Shown: piece by piece, positions 8,868-17,538 of the stretch | Position numbering within the stretch: position 1 is the first letter of the stretch | Layout: each line of letters begins with the position of its first letter | Assembly: GCA_044224515.1 (NCBI GenBank) | Contig: JBGAKH010000001.1 | Coordinates: 186,001 to 250,000 of the forward strand | Direction of reading: 5' to 3' | Length of the DNA stretch: 64,000 nucleotides | Source: JBBATK01 sp044224515 | GTDB lineage: Bacteria; Bacteroidota; Ignavibacteria; Kapaibacteriales; NICIL-2 | Program-made: the position numbers and the translations under genes | Notes under the pieces: model-generated | The model's input: only the letters and a program-made list of their open reading frames with translations | Database searches by the model: none | Told to the model about the DNA's origin: nothing

Positions 8868-9605
8868 ATGTTTGGATTTGGTCAGCACCGAAATCACCAC
8901 GACCAGCATGCCCTTGAAGGTCCCCACTCTCGACTGGTGGAACTGAGATTTTTAGCCCGCGTTGTTACCGAGTTCCTACGCGGTTTTCGCACTCTACACT
9001 TTGTGGGTCCATGCGTAACAGTCTTTGGATCAGCTCGGTTTTCTGAGGGACACGAATTCTATGACCTTACGAGAAAAGTTGGAAGCGCGTTGGTTGACTT
9101 GGGTTTCACGGTGATGACCGGTGGAGGTCCCGGACTCATGGAAGCTGCAAATCGTGGCGCTAAGGAAGCCGGAGGAGTGAGTGTTGGGTGCAACATTATC
9201 CTTCCCATGGAGCAACACCCAAACCCTTACCTGGATCATTGGATCAACTTCCGCTATTTCTTTGTCCGTAAAGTTCTCTTATTCAAGTACTCGTACGCTT
9301 TTGTTGCAATGCCCGGTGGCATAGGGACAGTCGATGAGCTGTTTGAGGCGATCACTCTTATACAGACGAAGAAAATCCAGCAGTTTCCCGTAATCTTAAT
9401 GGGAAAAGAGTACTGGACAGATATTAAAGAGCTGCTTGATGTTATGGAGAAGAAAGGCGCGATCGCACCGGAAGATCGAGACCTGATGCTTATCACAGAC
9501 TCTGTCGAGGAAGCCATGAACCACATTAAGACGAAGTCTCTGCAAAAATTCAACCTTCGCAGAGTTGTCAGCCTGCAACCTGTTGGACTCTTTGGCGAGA
9601 ACTAA
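8868..9605 (+). CDS. LOG family nucleotide-binding protein (TIGR00730-like)
   Basis: A 245-residue Rossmann-fold protein with both hallmarks of the LOG (lonely guy, formerly lysine decarboxylase-like) family: GGGPGLMEAANRGA (about 85-98) and PGGIGTVDE (149-157), the phosphate-binding loop carrying the catalytic Glu. Characterised members hydrolyse the N-glycosidic bond of nucleoside 5'-monophosphates (cytokinin ribotides, AMP and others), so a nucleotide-salvage or pyrimidine/purine 5'-nucleotide nucleosidase role is plausible. The N-terminal 30 residues are His-rich (QHRNHHDQHALEGPH). It is convergent with ispH and separated from it by a small inverted repeat (AGCTCC/GGAGCT) without a T tract. 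Confidence 0.85.
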   Translation: MFGFGQHRNHHDQHALEGPHSRLVELRFLARVVTEFLRGFRTLHFVGPCVTVFGSARFSEGHEFYDLTRKVGSALVDLGFTVMTGGGPGLMEAANRGAKEAGGVSVGCNIILPMEQHPNPYLDHWINFRYFFVRKVLLFKYSYAFVAMPGGIGTVDELFEAITLIQTKKIQQFPVILMGKEYWTDIKELLDVMEKKGAIAPEDRDLMLITDSVEEAMNHIKTKSLQKFNLRRVVSLQPVGLFGEN

Positions 9606-9727
9606 AGCTCCTCGTATTTTTTTGTCATCGGAGCTGACCGATATAGATGCGCTCTACTCCTACCTCAACACCTGCTGGTGCTGAATATAAGAGTCGCATT
9701 AAAGACTTCTACAATCTAGACACGATA

Positions 9728-10624
9728 TCAAGCCTCGTACTCTTCTATGGCTCGTTTAACTTCATCCATATGCCATTGCGGAGTACTGGTAGCTCCGCTA
9801 ATACCTATGCTTTGAGCGGCGTCAATCCATGAGAAATCAAGTTCACGCAGGTCTTCGATAAAGTACGAGTGCGGGTTCGCGGCTTTGGCTACGTTGTACA
9901 GCACTTTCCCATTGGACGACGCATGGCCGGCAACAAAAATGAGTACGTCATTCTCACGAGCGAAGTTCGCCAACTGATCCTCTCTACCGGAGACTTGGCC
10001 GCAGATCGTATCCTTAGCATGGAACTCAATGGCAATGTCTTTCATCTCGTCGACGACAAATTCCTTAATCCTGGAGCTCAAGAATTCTTTAATCGAGAGA
10101 AAGGTAGGACGATCCATTGTTGTTTGTGAGAAGAGTACTGTCTTCTTGCCTACGTCCACTCCTTCGGCAGCTTGTTCTACGCTCAACACAACGACGCAGT
10201 TGTCTTGACAGACGCCTCGCACCCCAATAACTTCTGCATGGTCTCTCTTTCCAAAGATGACGATCTGATATCCCTGATCATAAAACTTGCGCACGCGTTC
10301 CTGAAGCTTTGTAACAACCGGACACGTAGCGTCAATAATCTCAATGCCATACTTCATGGCTAAACGATAGGTTTCCGGAGGTTCGCCGTGCGCACGAATG
10401 ATCACCCGCGCACCCGTTCCCGCAAGCGAAGGGAAATCATCCACGCTTATCGTTTTCAGTCCTTGCTCTGCCAAACGACCGGTCTCCTTCGGGTTGTGAA
10501 TGATATGTCCGAGAACATACACATTCTCATGCTTGTTTTCTTCGAGGCTTTGCTCTGCGATCTTAACAGTGCGCACAACTCCCCAACAAAAACCGGATTG
10601 CTTGTCGATTCGAACGTTTTTCAT
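9728..10624 (-). CDS. ispH: 4-hydroxy-3-methylbut-2-enyl diphosphate reductase
   Basis: Last step of the MEP isoprenoid pathway: reduces HMBPP to IPP and DMAPP using a [4Fe-4S] cluster. The three cluster cysteines are present: C13 in SGFCWGV, C101 in DATCPVVTK and C208 in DTICGQVSGRE. The substrate-binding blocks RAHGEPPE, the catalytic Glu region HAEVIGVRG, SQTTM and SGATSTPQWHMDEV are intact. The third cysteine lies in CGQVSGREDQL rather than the proteobacterial CDATQNRQ context. 298 residues is normal. dxr of the same pathway is at 58361. The gene is separated from cmk upstream by 130 bp, which contains TTGACA on its strand. Confidence 0.95.
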   Translation of the reverse strand: MKNVRIDKQSGFCWGVVRTVKIAEQSLEENKHENVYVLGHIIHNPKETGRLAEQGLKTISVDDFPSLAGTGARVIIRAHGEPPETYRLAMKYGIEIIDATCPVVTKLQERVRKFYDQGYQIVIFGKRDHAEVIGVRGVCQDNCVVVLSVEQAAEGVDVGKKTVLFSQTTMDRPTFLSIKEFLSSRIKEFVVDEMKDIAIEFHAKDTICGQVSGREDQLANFARENDVLIFVAGHASSNGKVLYNVAKAANPHSYFIEDLRELDFSWIDAAQSIGISGATSTPQWHMDEVKRAIEEYEA

Positions 10625-10754
10625 GTACAGTACAAAATGGTATGCTTGTCAATTGAGCGCAAACAGTTGTGTCGTTCATGTAGCTCTTGTTGAGACCCAT
10701 AACACGCCTACAACAGTGTGGCATTTCAGGTCCTAAAACCGTAGCTATGGACGA

Positions 10755-11441
10755 CTAGCCTATGCCCTCTGATTGCCCAAGTCGTTCTCGAACCAGATCC
10801 AGAATTCTGGCTACCTGGTCTTCAATTCTTAACTCAGATGTGTCAATTTCGACTGCATCTTCAGCTTTCAATAACGGACTTAGCGTTCGCGTTGAGTCAA
10901 TTTCATCACGTCGCTCCAATTCTTGAGCCATCTCAGGAAGTTTCTCCGAAGAATGGTCTCCTGCTTCAGCCAATCGACGTTTAGCTCGGGTCTCTATTGA
11001 GGCTACGAGAAATATCTTGAGTTCTGCGTTGGGAAAAACCACTGTACCGATGTCACGTCCATCCATAACAATACCACCTTGCTCACCCAATTCTTGTTGC
11101 ATGCGCACAAGCCTGGTTCTGACGTCTGCTATCGCGGAGATCGCACTCACGGCACGCGTAACATCAGCCGCACGAATTCGCTCACTGACATCTTTGTCGT
11201 TCAGGAGGGTTCGCTGTCCATCCGCACTTTGCTCAACTCGCACTCGGACCTCTTCGAGGGCACGTTGAATGCCGTTTGGATCGTTTAACAACCCACGTTC
11301 AAGCATGGCAAGCGTAATTGCGCGGTACATGGCTCCGGTGTCCAAATAGGTGTACCCCAGCTCTTTTGCCACTAGTCTGGCAGATGTTGATTTTCCGGAC
11401 CCGGCAGGTCCATCGATTGCAATGGTAATTCTTCGTTTCAT
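10755..11441 (-). CDS. cmk: Cytidylate kinase
   Basis: Phosphorylates CMP/dCMP with ATP. The P-loop GPAGSGKST is at residues 11-19, followed by the YLDTGAMYRAIT block that binds CMP, and MDGRDIGTVVFPNAELKIFL with the DGRDIGT signature; the LID arginines lie in the RRLAEAG and RRDEIDSTR segments. 228 residues matches the family. Often cmk is followed by ispH and rpsA; here ispH follows on the same strand, but no S1 gene is visible. Confidence 0.96.
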   Translation of the reverse strand: MKRRITIAIDGPAGSGKSTSARLVAKELGYTYLDTGAMYRAITLAMLERGLLNDPNGIQRALEEVRVRVEQSADGQRTLLNDKDVSERIRAADVTRAVSAISAIADVRTRLVRMQQELGEQGGIVMDGRDIGTVVFPNAELKIFLVASIETRAKRRLAEAGDHSSEKLPEMAQELERRDEIDSTRTLSPLLKAEDAVEIDTSELRIEDQVARILDLVRERLGQSEGIG

Positions 11442-11458
11442 GTGCTTGGATAGAGGAG

Positions 11459-11465
11459 CAAATTA
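11459..11465 (-). promoter_or_regulatory. Possible -7 promoter element (TAATTTG) of cmk
   Basis: The minus strand reads TAATTTG within CGTAATTTGCTC, 18 bp before the cmk ATG. The same heptamer in nearly the same context lies before panD. The short distance would give a very short leader. Confidence 0.3.
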
Positions 11466-11645
11466 CGATGCAGTGCATTTCAGAATTCGCCGAAATATCG
11501 GATGTTGAAAAGAGCGGAGTTGATCCGTCTGCCGGAGGCTAAAAAAAGCTTCCGGTATGCCCTGTCTGTGTAATTTGAGCGATCAGGGGTCTGGTCAATT
11601 TGGACCACGGACTACAATACTCGATTCGATCTATCTCCTTCAACC

Positions 11646-14600
11646 ATGAACCATTTAGCTCAACGTTCGACGCATACGCGGTACGCGGTTTCCGCTCCTT
11701 CTCCTTTCGCTGTTCGAGATGTGCTGTTGACCCTCGGACTTTACCTAGCAAAGTTCTCAGTTTGCTTGGTCTTCGCGCTATTTGTTTCAAGTGCTGAACT
11801 GGAAGCTCAGCCCATCCAAAATCCGTTTAATGTGACGATCCCGTTTCGACAAAACGTGAACGCACGTAATCTCTTCGTGCCTGCAGCCGAGTCCTTGGAT
11901 TCCTCCAAGCTCCTCAAGGTCCAGATGGGTCACTTTGTGAACGCCAAAGGAGAGCGTGTCAAACTGTTTGGAACCTTGCTATCGTACGGAACGTGTTTTC
12001 CGGACAGCATACAGGCAATTTATTTAGCCAGACGTCTTCACGATTTGGGGATGAATTGTGTGCGCATGCGTGGATGGGACTATACCTGGTATCTCTTCAA
12101 TACAGGTTTGAATACAACCGACACAACGTTTAACGCCGACTACATCAAGAGATTTGATTGGTTCATTTCGCAGCTTAAGAAACAAGGTATTTATGTACTC
12201 CTAAGTCAGATGGCGTTTTTACCAAAGCGTGAAGACGGTGTGCATCAGTATGACAGCATTACATACTCGTGGCTCGTTCAGGGATTCCAGTACATCGATC
12301 CGGATTATCAACGCGCCCAGAAGAAATTCTTACGACGACTGTTCAACCGGGTGAATCCCTATACCGGCTTGCGCTATGCGGACGAACCGACTCTAGCTTT
12401 GCTGACAGCGACGGATGAAAACTCCCTTTCATACTACTGGAATAATGACTTCCTATCATCCTCGGCACCCATGCTACCGCAATACCAATTGCGATATCTG
12501 GATTCACTTTTTAGTCGTTACCTGCGCATAAATCTTGGTGTGACCAGTGATGAGGCTTTAAAGGCGCGGTGGTCGTATGGACCGCCAGACACTGCAAATC
12601 GTGTTTTGGACCCCGGATTTGAGGATCTCTTCACCTCGCCCTGGCAATCCAATATCAACTCAACCAATGCGCAAGCTGCCTACATTTCAAGCGATGCAGA
12701 TAAGGTTGAGGGATCGCGCTCAGCAGTCTTCAAAGTACTGAAAGGTGGCAGTGCAGCTGGTGACATACAGCTCCTGGCCAGAGGTATCAAAATCGAGAAA
12801 GGCAAGCAATACACATTCAAGATTTGGGCAAAGAGTCCGGAGGCCGGCCGTAAAATATATGTCTATCTGCTCAGAGGATCTACTCCGTACACGGGTTACG
12901 GACTCAGTGCCTCGTACGCTCTCGCCACAGGCTGGAAAGAGTACAGTACCTCGTTCCGCTCCAACAGTTCCGACGACAATACTCTGTTGATTATTCAAGT
13001 CGGAGGATACAACTCGGATGTTTATATCGACAAGTCATCGTTCAGAGAGGACAGTGTCGTTGCATTGCGACCCGGTGAGTCAATTGTTAGCTCTGTTATT
13101 GGCGTTCGCGTAGCGAACGCTCCTGTCAGCACAAAACGAATACTGGAAACGGGTAACTTCATCAACCTGTTGCAAGAACAGTACTACACTATGATTCGAA
13201 ACTTCTTACGTGACAGTTTGAAATCGAAAATCTTGGTTGGAGGAAGCGTCTCCAATCAAAATCTGAATGACGTGTACACGGAGCGCAACCTCGACTTCAG
13301 CTCTTCCATTGGCTATCGTGGTGCATGGGCAGTCGCCCCTTCCGGGTCGCCATGGAATAACCACTGGTCGGTCCAAAAACTCCTCAACGTTGAGGATCGA
13401 TATGCTTCAAACGTCGCGAGCTTTGCTCGCGCCAAAATCAAGAACAAACCAACCGTGGTTTGCGGTCAGTTTCAAATCTATCCAACACCCCACTTGAGCG
13501 AGTTGGTATCGTACTTAGCTCCTTATGCGGCATATCAGGACGTTGATGCCTTTATTGTTGGAGATTGGAATGGATCCAATAATCCGGTGGATCTCGACTC
13601 GAATTGGATGACACCCCAGAACATCTGGGAAATCAAAAGTCAGTACACCTTGCAATCCTTCTTCCCCGGTGTCTCCGCCCTCTTCTCCCGCAATCTGGTA
13701 AAACCGGCTGTCGATGCTATTGCCATCAACTTCAACACCGAGCAGCGCATGAACATCAAGTGGCAACAGAATGGCAACTACCTGCTGGATAACGCCGATC
13801 AGAGAATGGCTCTGTTTCGTCGCATTGAGATTGACTCCTTCGATGCAAAAGTTCAAACGGTGTTGCCGCACCTCGTGATCCCCGAATTCAACAGCCCTTC
13901 CGGTCTTGATATGTCCAACATACAAAGCGATACAAAGGAACTACAGTGGAATCAAACAGCCGGTTGGATGCGCGTTAATACTCCTCAATTCATCTCAGCA
14001 ACCGGCAAGCTGCGAAGCAGTATTCAGAGCTTTGATAATATCAGCATTGAACAGCTCGACTCAAACGCGTATCTGAGCTATAGTTGGCTCAGTGTCGATT
14101 CTCTGCCTATTACGGAAGCGCAAACGAGCTTGCTCACTTTTGCGACGAAGGCTCAAAACATCGGTGCACAAATGGAAGGTGATTCCTCGCTATGGCAGGG
14201 TTGGGGACGTGGTGGAGTGATATCCTCAGCAGCGCGACTGAGGGTCAGCATTCGCAGTGATTTTGACAGCCTGATCGTGTGGCCCTTAGATTCATTAGCG
14301 CAAAAGAAGGCCGTGAAGATTGTTGCGACCAAGTCTCAGAGCGGCAAATTCAGTTTTGAACTGGATCAGCGCCAGAGTCCGTCGTTGTGGTACATGGTAG
14401 AACAGAAGCGTGTAGTCAACGCCGTGAGCGAACAAGCAGCGGCCGGAGAGTTACGTGTGTTTCCGAATCCGGTGGAATCGCAGCTCAGTGTCCGCTTGCC
14501 GATTGAGTCCGCCGAGGCTGAGCTAGAGATTAGCGACGCGTTGGGACGTGTCATTCGCCGCGACCACCTCGTAAATGGTCCGATCTGGACTCTAGACTGC

Positions 14601-14684
14601 CGAGACTTGGACGGCGGCCTCTATGCGTTGTCGATTCGCGTGGCTGAGCGGGTATTTCGCGGCTGTTTCATACAAAAACGTTAA
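11646..14684 (+). CDS. Secreted glycoside-hydrolase-like protein with carbohydrate-binding domain and T9SS sorting domain
   Basis: A 1012-residue exported protein. It has a long N-terminal signal region (hydrophobic GLYLAKFSVCLVFALFVSS, about 31-49). Residues about 85-290 look like the first half of a TIM-barrel glycosidase: GERVKLFGTLLSYG, LARRLHDLGMNCVRMRGWDYTW, a possible acid/base Glu in LTATDENSLSYYW. Residues about 320-470 (DPGFEDLFTSPWQS through QLLARGIKIEKGKQYTFKIWAKS) resemble a CBM4/9-type jelly roll. The C-terminus (about 930-1012: LRVFPNPVESQLSVRLP, DALGRVIRR, LDGGLYALSIRV) is a type A T9SS sorting domain, so it should cross the outer membrane by type IX secretion. Substrate unknown; likely polysaccharide. 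A TAATTTG sequence lies at 11570-11576. Confidence 0.75.
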   Translation: MNHLAQRSTHTRYAVSAPSPFAVRDVLLTLGLYLAKFSVCLVFALFVSSAELEAQPIQNPFNVTIPFRQNVNARNLFVPAAESLDSSKLLKVQMGHFVNAKGERVKLFGTLLSYGTCFPDSIQAIYLARRLHDLGMNCVRMRGWDYTWYLFNTGLNTTDTTFNADYIKRFDWFISQLKKQGIYVLLSQMAFLPKREDGVHQYDSITYSWLVQGFQYIDPDYQRAQKKFLRRLFNRVNPYTGLRYADEPTLALLTATDENSLSYYWNNDFLSSSAPMLPQYQLRYLDSLFSRYLRINLGVTSDEALKARWSYGPPDTANRVLDPGFEDLFTSPWQSNINSTNAQAAYISSDADKVEGSRSAVFKVLKGGSAAGDIQLLARGIKIEKGKQYTFKIWAKSPEAGRKIYVYLLRGSTPYTGYGLSASYALATGWKEYSTSFRSNSSDDNTLLIIQVGGYNSDVYIDKSSFREDSVVALRPGESIVSSVIGVRVANAPVSTKRILETGNFINLLQEQYYTMIRNFLRDSLKSKILVGGSVSNQNLNDVYTERNLDFSSSIGYRGAWAVAPSGSPWNNHWSVQKLLNVEDRYASNVASFARAKIKNKPTVVCGQFQIYPTPHLSELVSYLAPYAAYQDVDAFIVGDWNGSNNPVDLDSNWMTPQNIWEIKSQYTLQSFFPGVSALFSRNLVKPAVDAIAINFNTEQRMNIKWQQNGNYLLDNADQRMALFRRIEIDSFDAKVQTVLPHLVIPEFNSPSGLDMSNIQSDTKELQWNQTAGWMRVNTPQFISATGKLRSSIQSFDNISIEQLDSNAYLSYSWLSVDSLPITEAQTSLLTFATKAQNIGAQMEGDSSLWQGWGRGGVISSAARLRVSIRSDFDSLIVWPLDSLAQKKAVKIVATKSQSGKFSFELDQRQSPSLWYMVEQKRVVNAVSEQAAAGELRVFPNPVESQLSVRLPIESAEAELEISDALGRVIRRDHLVNGPIWTLDCRDLDGGLYALSIRVAERVFRGCFIQKR

Positions 14685-14753
14685 AAAGAGATGTCGAGGG
14701 CTCTAAATTTTCTTGACAATCGCTTGTTTTTCGCGAATTAGTGTGCCGCTTCG

Positions 14754-14761
14754 TATCTTTG
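14754..14761 (+). promoter_or_regulatory. Bacteroidota-type -7 element (TATCTTTG) before the HU/IHF-like gene
   Basis: TATCTTTG matches TAnnTTTG exactly, 47 bp before the ATG at 14809. A TTGACA at 14713-14718 lies farther upstream, too far (35 bp) to be the partner -33 box unless a different start is used. No clear TTTG at the ideal spacing. Confidence 0.45.
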
Positions 14762-14808
14762 TAGCTCGGAACGTTTCACTACCACCGTTTTTCGGACTAC
14801 ACTATTAC

Positions 14809-15144
14809 ATGGCACAACGAGAAAAAAAATCGGATAACGTAACAAAAGCAGAGCTTGTCGATAAGATTTCAGAACAGACAGGCCTTACCAAACTTGAAGT
14901 TAAAGCTGTTGTTGAAGGTTTGATTAACGGCATCCTGGCGTCGATGTCAGAGCGTCGTCGCATTGAGATTCGCGGCTTCGGCGTTTTTTCAGTGAAAAGT
15001 CGCAAGCCACGTATTGCTCGTAATCCGCGTACCGGTGACAGCGTTGAGCTTAAAGCACGCTTCGCTCCGGTATTCAAGGCTTCCAACGATTTCATTGCAG
15101 AAGTGGATGCCAACATCAAGTCGAAGTCAGAAAACGCAGCATAA
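14809..15144 (+). CDS. HU/IHF-family DNA-binding protein
   Basis: A 111-residue nucleoid protein. The ATG at 14809 gives MAQREKKSDNVTKAELVDKIS, matching the family start; the longer upstream frame contains the promoter region and is not believed. Seen: the dimerising helices (ELVDKISEQTGLTKLEVKAVVEGL), then RIEIRGFGVFSVKSRKPRIARNPRTGDSV, the beta arm with the RNPRTG tip that inserts in the DNA minor groove. The pattern RIEIRGFG is closer to IHF-type subunits than to canonical HU (the HU at 47140 has SVSLIGFGTFSV). The TPR membrane protein follows after 11 bp. Confidence 0.93.
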   Translation: MAQREKKSDNVTKAELVDKISEQTGLTKLEVKAVVEGLINGILASMSERRRIEIRGFGVFSVKSRKPRIARNPRTGDSVELKARFAPVFKASNDFIAEVDANIKSKSENAA

Positions 15145-15155
15145 AAAAGCTTCCA

Positions 15156-15830
15156 TTGAGCGAACACGAGGAGATAGAACCGCTAAGTTCATCAGGATCA
15201 AAGATTTCTGCGCATTATAGCGCTTTCTTTGTTATTTTGATGGTCTCTCTCGTCATCGCAGCATTGTCTTTTGCGGTCCAGCAGTACTCTTTACAAAAAG
15301 ACATTGCTGAAGGCACCGAGAAGCGTTTGAAAGCAGAACACGATCATGGCGCTTCGTCGCCTCATGATGCGTCCGAGCAAGAGCAACGGTACATTGAGGA
15401 ACAACGAGGCATTGCCAAGCTACTTGGCGATTCACTGCAGAAGAATCCTAAGGATACTTCTATCCTCTTGAGTCTGAGCAGTGCTCGAATCGCGATTGGC
15501 GATACCGTCGGAGCAGTCCAAGTGTTGGGCCGCTACGTCAACGAAGTAAACCCGGCTAATCTGTCTGCACAAACAGACTATGCCTATCTTCTTTTCGTAA
15601 GCGGTAGGACTGAAGAAGGTGAGCAGCGTATGTTGAAGGTGATCAAAAACGATCCCAAGAATCAGATAGCACTGTTCAACATGGCTGCGATGCGGTACAA
15701 GCAGAACAATTTAATAGAAGCGACGACGTGGATGGAGCGATGTTTAGCTGCGGACACGGCATCAAACGTAGGAATTTTGGCCAAGAGCGCTCTGGCAGAA
15801 CTTGCCAAAGAACGTTCACAGACAAAATAG
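15156..15830 (+). CDS. Membrane-anchored tetratricopeptide-repeat protein
   Basis: A 224-residue protein with one N-terminal transmembrane segment (about 24-42, AFFVILMVSLVIAALSFAV) and a TPR-like helical domain from about 85 (IAKLLGDSLQKNPKDTSILLSLSSARIAIGD; VGRYVN-type helix; SGRTEEGEQRMLKVIKNDPKNQIALFNMAAMRYKQNN), so the repeats face the periplasm or cytoplasm depending on orientation. The start is a TTG at 15156, chosen because later ATGs would cut into the membrane segment. It resembles the TPR C-terminal half of CcmI/CcmH-type proteins in layout (N-terminal anchor plus TPR), and ccmEF lie 2 kb downstream, but I cannot show homology. Function otherwise unknown. Confidence 0.7.
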   Translation: MSEHEEIEPLSSSGSKISAHYSAFFVILMVSLVIAALSFAVQQYSLQKDIAEGTEKRLKAEHDHGASSPHDASEQEQRYIEEQRGIAKLLGDSLQKNPKDTSILLSLSSARIAIGDTVGAVQVLGRYVNEVNPANLSAQTDYAYLLFVSGRTEEGEQRMLKVIKNDPKNQIALFNMAAMRYKQNNLIEATTWMERCLAADTASNVGILAKSALAELAKERSQTK

Positions 15831-15956
15831 AACTACACAAAATCAGCGTTTACCGGGTGTATCGAAGGAAAACTTCAGTGCCGTGTGAAACGCGACAGAG
15901 TCCCGACTTTGAAATCATAATCAACTATCACTCATTACTTAATTGCGGAGGTCTGC

Positions 15957-16052
15957 ATGCCCTGTGGCAAGAAAAGAAAGCGCCATAAAATGGCTACGCA
16001 TAAGCGCAAAAAACGCTTGCGTAAGAATCGTCATAAGAAGAAGAACCGCTAG
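15957..16052 (+). CDS. 31-residue COX24/AURKAIP1-type ribosome-associated protein
   Basis: A very short, extremely basic protein: it begins MPCGKKRKRHKMATHKRKKR and ends with RKNRHKKKNR. This matches the mini-proteins annotated as AURKAIP1/COX24 domain (DUF1713) in Bacteroidota, related to the C-terminus of mitochondrial ribosomal protein mS38. A strong Shine-Dalgarno GGAGG (15947-15951) sits 5 bp before the ATG, and an intrinsic terminator begins 7 bp after the stop, so it is a real, highly expressed unit with its own 3' end. Expected role: small-subunit ribosomal protein binding rRNA. The third residue is Cys where related proteins usually have Ser (from memory). Confidence 0.85.
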   Translation: MPCGKKRKRHKMATHKRKKRLRKNRHKKKNR

Positions 16053-16058
16053 TGTTCA

Positions 16059-16091
16059 GGACGTTTTTCACTGAGAAACGTCCTTTTTTTT
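16059..16091 (+). terminator. Intrinsic terminator after the 31-aa ribosomal-type gene
   Basis: GGACGTTT (16059-16066) pairs with AAACGTCC (16076-16083), an 8-bp perfect stem with a 9-nt loop, followed at once by eight T residues. Confidence 0.92.
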
Positions 16092-16239
16092 GTCCAAAAC
16101 CTCGATAGTCGGACTGCACTGTACCGTCCTGCAGCATCACACTCGTGCGACAACCGACGAGATTCTTTGTCGATTTGTAAACATCGCGGCAAGACTCCGC
16201 ACGTGGACAATTCCCTCCCCTCATGCTTCGTCTTCTTCG

Positions 16240-16247
16240 TAGTTTTG
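16240..16247 (+). promoter_or_regulatory. Bacteroidota-type -7 element (TAGTTTTG) before gapA
   Basis: TAGTTTTG matches TAnnTTTG, 38 bp before the gapA ATG and downstream of the preceding terminator, which is where the gapA promoter should lie. No convincing -33 TTTG is visible. Confidence 0.45.
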
Positions 16248-16285
16248 TACTCTAGTTTTTCTCACCAACATCGAGGATTCTGACT

Positions 16286-17281
16286 ATGTCGATTCGTATA
16301 GCGATCAATGGATTCGGTCGTATTGGACGCCTGGTTTTTCGCGCTCTTCTCAACAATCATCCGAACGTTGAAATCGTTGCCATAAATGATTTAACAGATG
16401 CCAAAACACTTGCACACTTATTGAAGTTTGACTCGGTGCACGGACGTTTCAATGCTGATATTCGAGTAGAAGAAAATGCATTGATCGTGAACAACAAGTC
16501 TATCATGATCTCTGCCGAAAAGCAGATTGAGAATCTTCCCTGGAATGGAAAGGTCGATGTCGTTATCGAAAGTACCGGAAAATTCAGCTCGAAAGCTGAC
16601 ATGGAGAAGCACCTCATGCATGGCGCTCGCAAAGTTGTGCTCTCAGCTCCGGCAAAGGATGCTCTCGATGCAACCATCGTATTGGGTGTTAACGATCAAA
16701 CGTTGACGGGTAACGAGAAGACCCTTTCGAACGCATCATGCACAACAAATTGTCTTGCCCCAATGGTCAAGGTACTCGATGATTCTTTTGGTTTGGTAAA
16801 TGGCTTCATGACAACTGTTCACGCCTATACAAACGATCAAAACATTTTGGACTTGCCGCACAAAGACTTACGTCGTGCTCGAGCAGCAGCAGTAAGCATC
16901 ATCCCAACAACAACGGGAGCAGCCAAAGCTGTTGGACTCGTACTTCCCCACTTGAAGGGCAAGCTCGACGGATTTGCAACGCGTGTCCCGGTTCCCGATG
17001 GATCGCTCACAGATCTTACGGCCGTGCTTGCAAAGCCGGCAACGAAGGAAGAAATCAATGCAGCATTTAAAGCCGCTGCAGCAGGACCACTAAAGGGTAT
17101 TCTTGAATACAGTGAAGACCCATTGGTAAGCATTGATATCGTCGGTAACCCGCACTCCTGTATTTTCGATAGCTTGTCGACGATGTCCATGGGAACATCG
17201 GTCAAGATTGTCGGCTGGTACGACAACGAGTGGGGTTATTCAAATCGCTTGGCTGATTTGGTTGTGCGCGTTGGCTCCTAA
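16286..17281 (+). CDS. gapA: Glyceraldehyde-3-phosphate dehydrogenase (NAD type)
   Basis: Central glycolytic enzyme oxidising glyceraldehyde-3-phosphate. Rossmann motif INGFGRIGR at 7-15; Asp35 in AINDLTD, the position that selects NAD over NADP; catalytic Cys152 in SNASCTTNCLAP and His179 in TTVHAYTND; C-terminal WYDNEWGYSNR. 331 residues is normal. Transcribed alone: a terminator precedes its promoter region and another hairpin follows its stop at 17306-17344. Confidence 0.97.
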   Translation: MSIRIAINGFGRIGRLVFRALLNNHPNVEIVAINDLTDAKTLAHLLKFDSVHGRFNADIRVEENALIVNNKSIMISAEKQIENLPWNGKVDVVIESTGKFSSKADMEKHLMHGARKVVLSAPAKDALDATIVLGVNDQTLTGNEKTLSNASCTTNCLAPMVKVLDDSFGLVNGFMTTVHAYTNDQNILDLPHKDLRRARAAAVSIIPTTTGAAKAVGLVLPHLKGKLDGFATRVPVPDGSLTDLTAVLAKPATKEEINAAFKAAAAGPLKGILEYSEDPLVSIDIVGNPHSCIFDSLSTMSMGTSVKIVGWYDNEWGYSNRLADLVVRVGS

Positions 17282-17305
17282 GCAGCTCTTCCTTTAACAC
17301 ATTTG

Positions 17306-17344
17306 AAACAGCGCTGTTGCATCACGATGTGGCAGCGCTGTTTT
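17306..17344 (+). terminator. Terminator-like hairpin after gapA
   Basis: AAACAGCGCTG (17306-17316) pairs with CAGCGCTGTTT (17333-17343): an 11-bp stem with a 16-nt loop ending in a short TTTT run. Lies between gapA and the ccm genes, 24 bp after the stop codon. The short T tract makes partial read-through possible. Confidence 0.7.
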
Positions 17345-17373
17345 GCTGAACAAATCTTAGTAATAACACTTTT

Positions 17374-17538
17374 ATGTACGATTTCTTTACCCGAAACGCT
17401 CTCTACCTGGTTCTTGTTATTGCCTTAGTGGTCTGGCTCGGGATCTCATGGTATCTGAGTCGACTTGATGCACGTTTGGAACGATTGGAGCAACGCATGT
17501 CCGACAGTACGAATGATTCCAAAGGACTAAAGTCATGA
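17374..17538 (+). CDS. ccmD: CcmD-like small membrane protein
   Basis: A 54-residue protein with one transmembrane helix (about 9-28, ALYLVLVIALVVWLGISWYL) followed by a short charged coiled coil (RLDARLERLEQRM), the layout of CcmD proteins that hold the heme-loaded CcmE with CcmC and the CcmAB ATPase. Its stop overlaps the ccmE start by 4 bp (ATGA), which strongly supports translation and coupling. The sequence of CcmD is poorly conserved, so the name rests on length, topology and position. Confidence 0.75.
   Translation: MYDFFTRNALYLVLVIALVVWLGISWYLSRLDARLERLEQRMSDSTNDSKGLKS

Noticed and set aside
9606..9727. Terminator between the LOG gene and ispH
   Set aside because: AGCTCC/GGAGCT has only a 6-bp stem, an 18-nt loop and no T run after the stem in either direction.
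14713..14808. N-terminal extension of the HU/IHF-like protein from 14713
   Set aside because: The extension is not HU-like and contains the promoter box; the ATG at 14809 begins the conserved protein.
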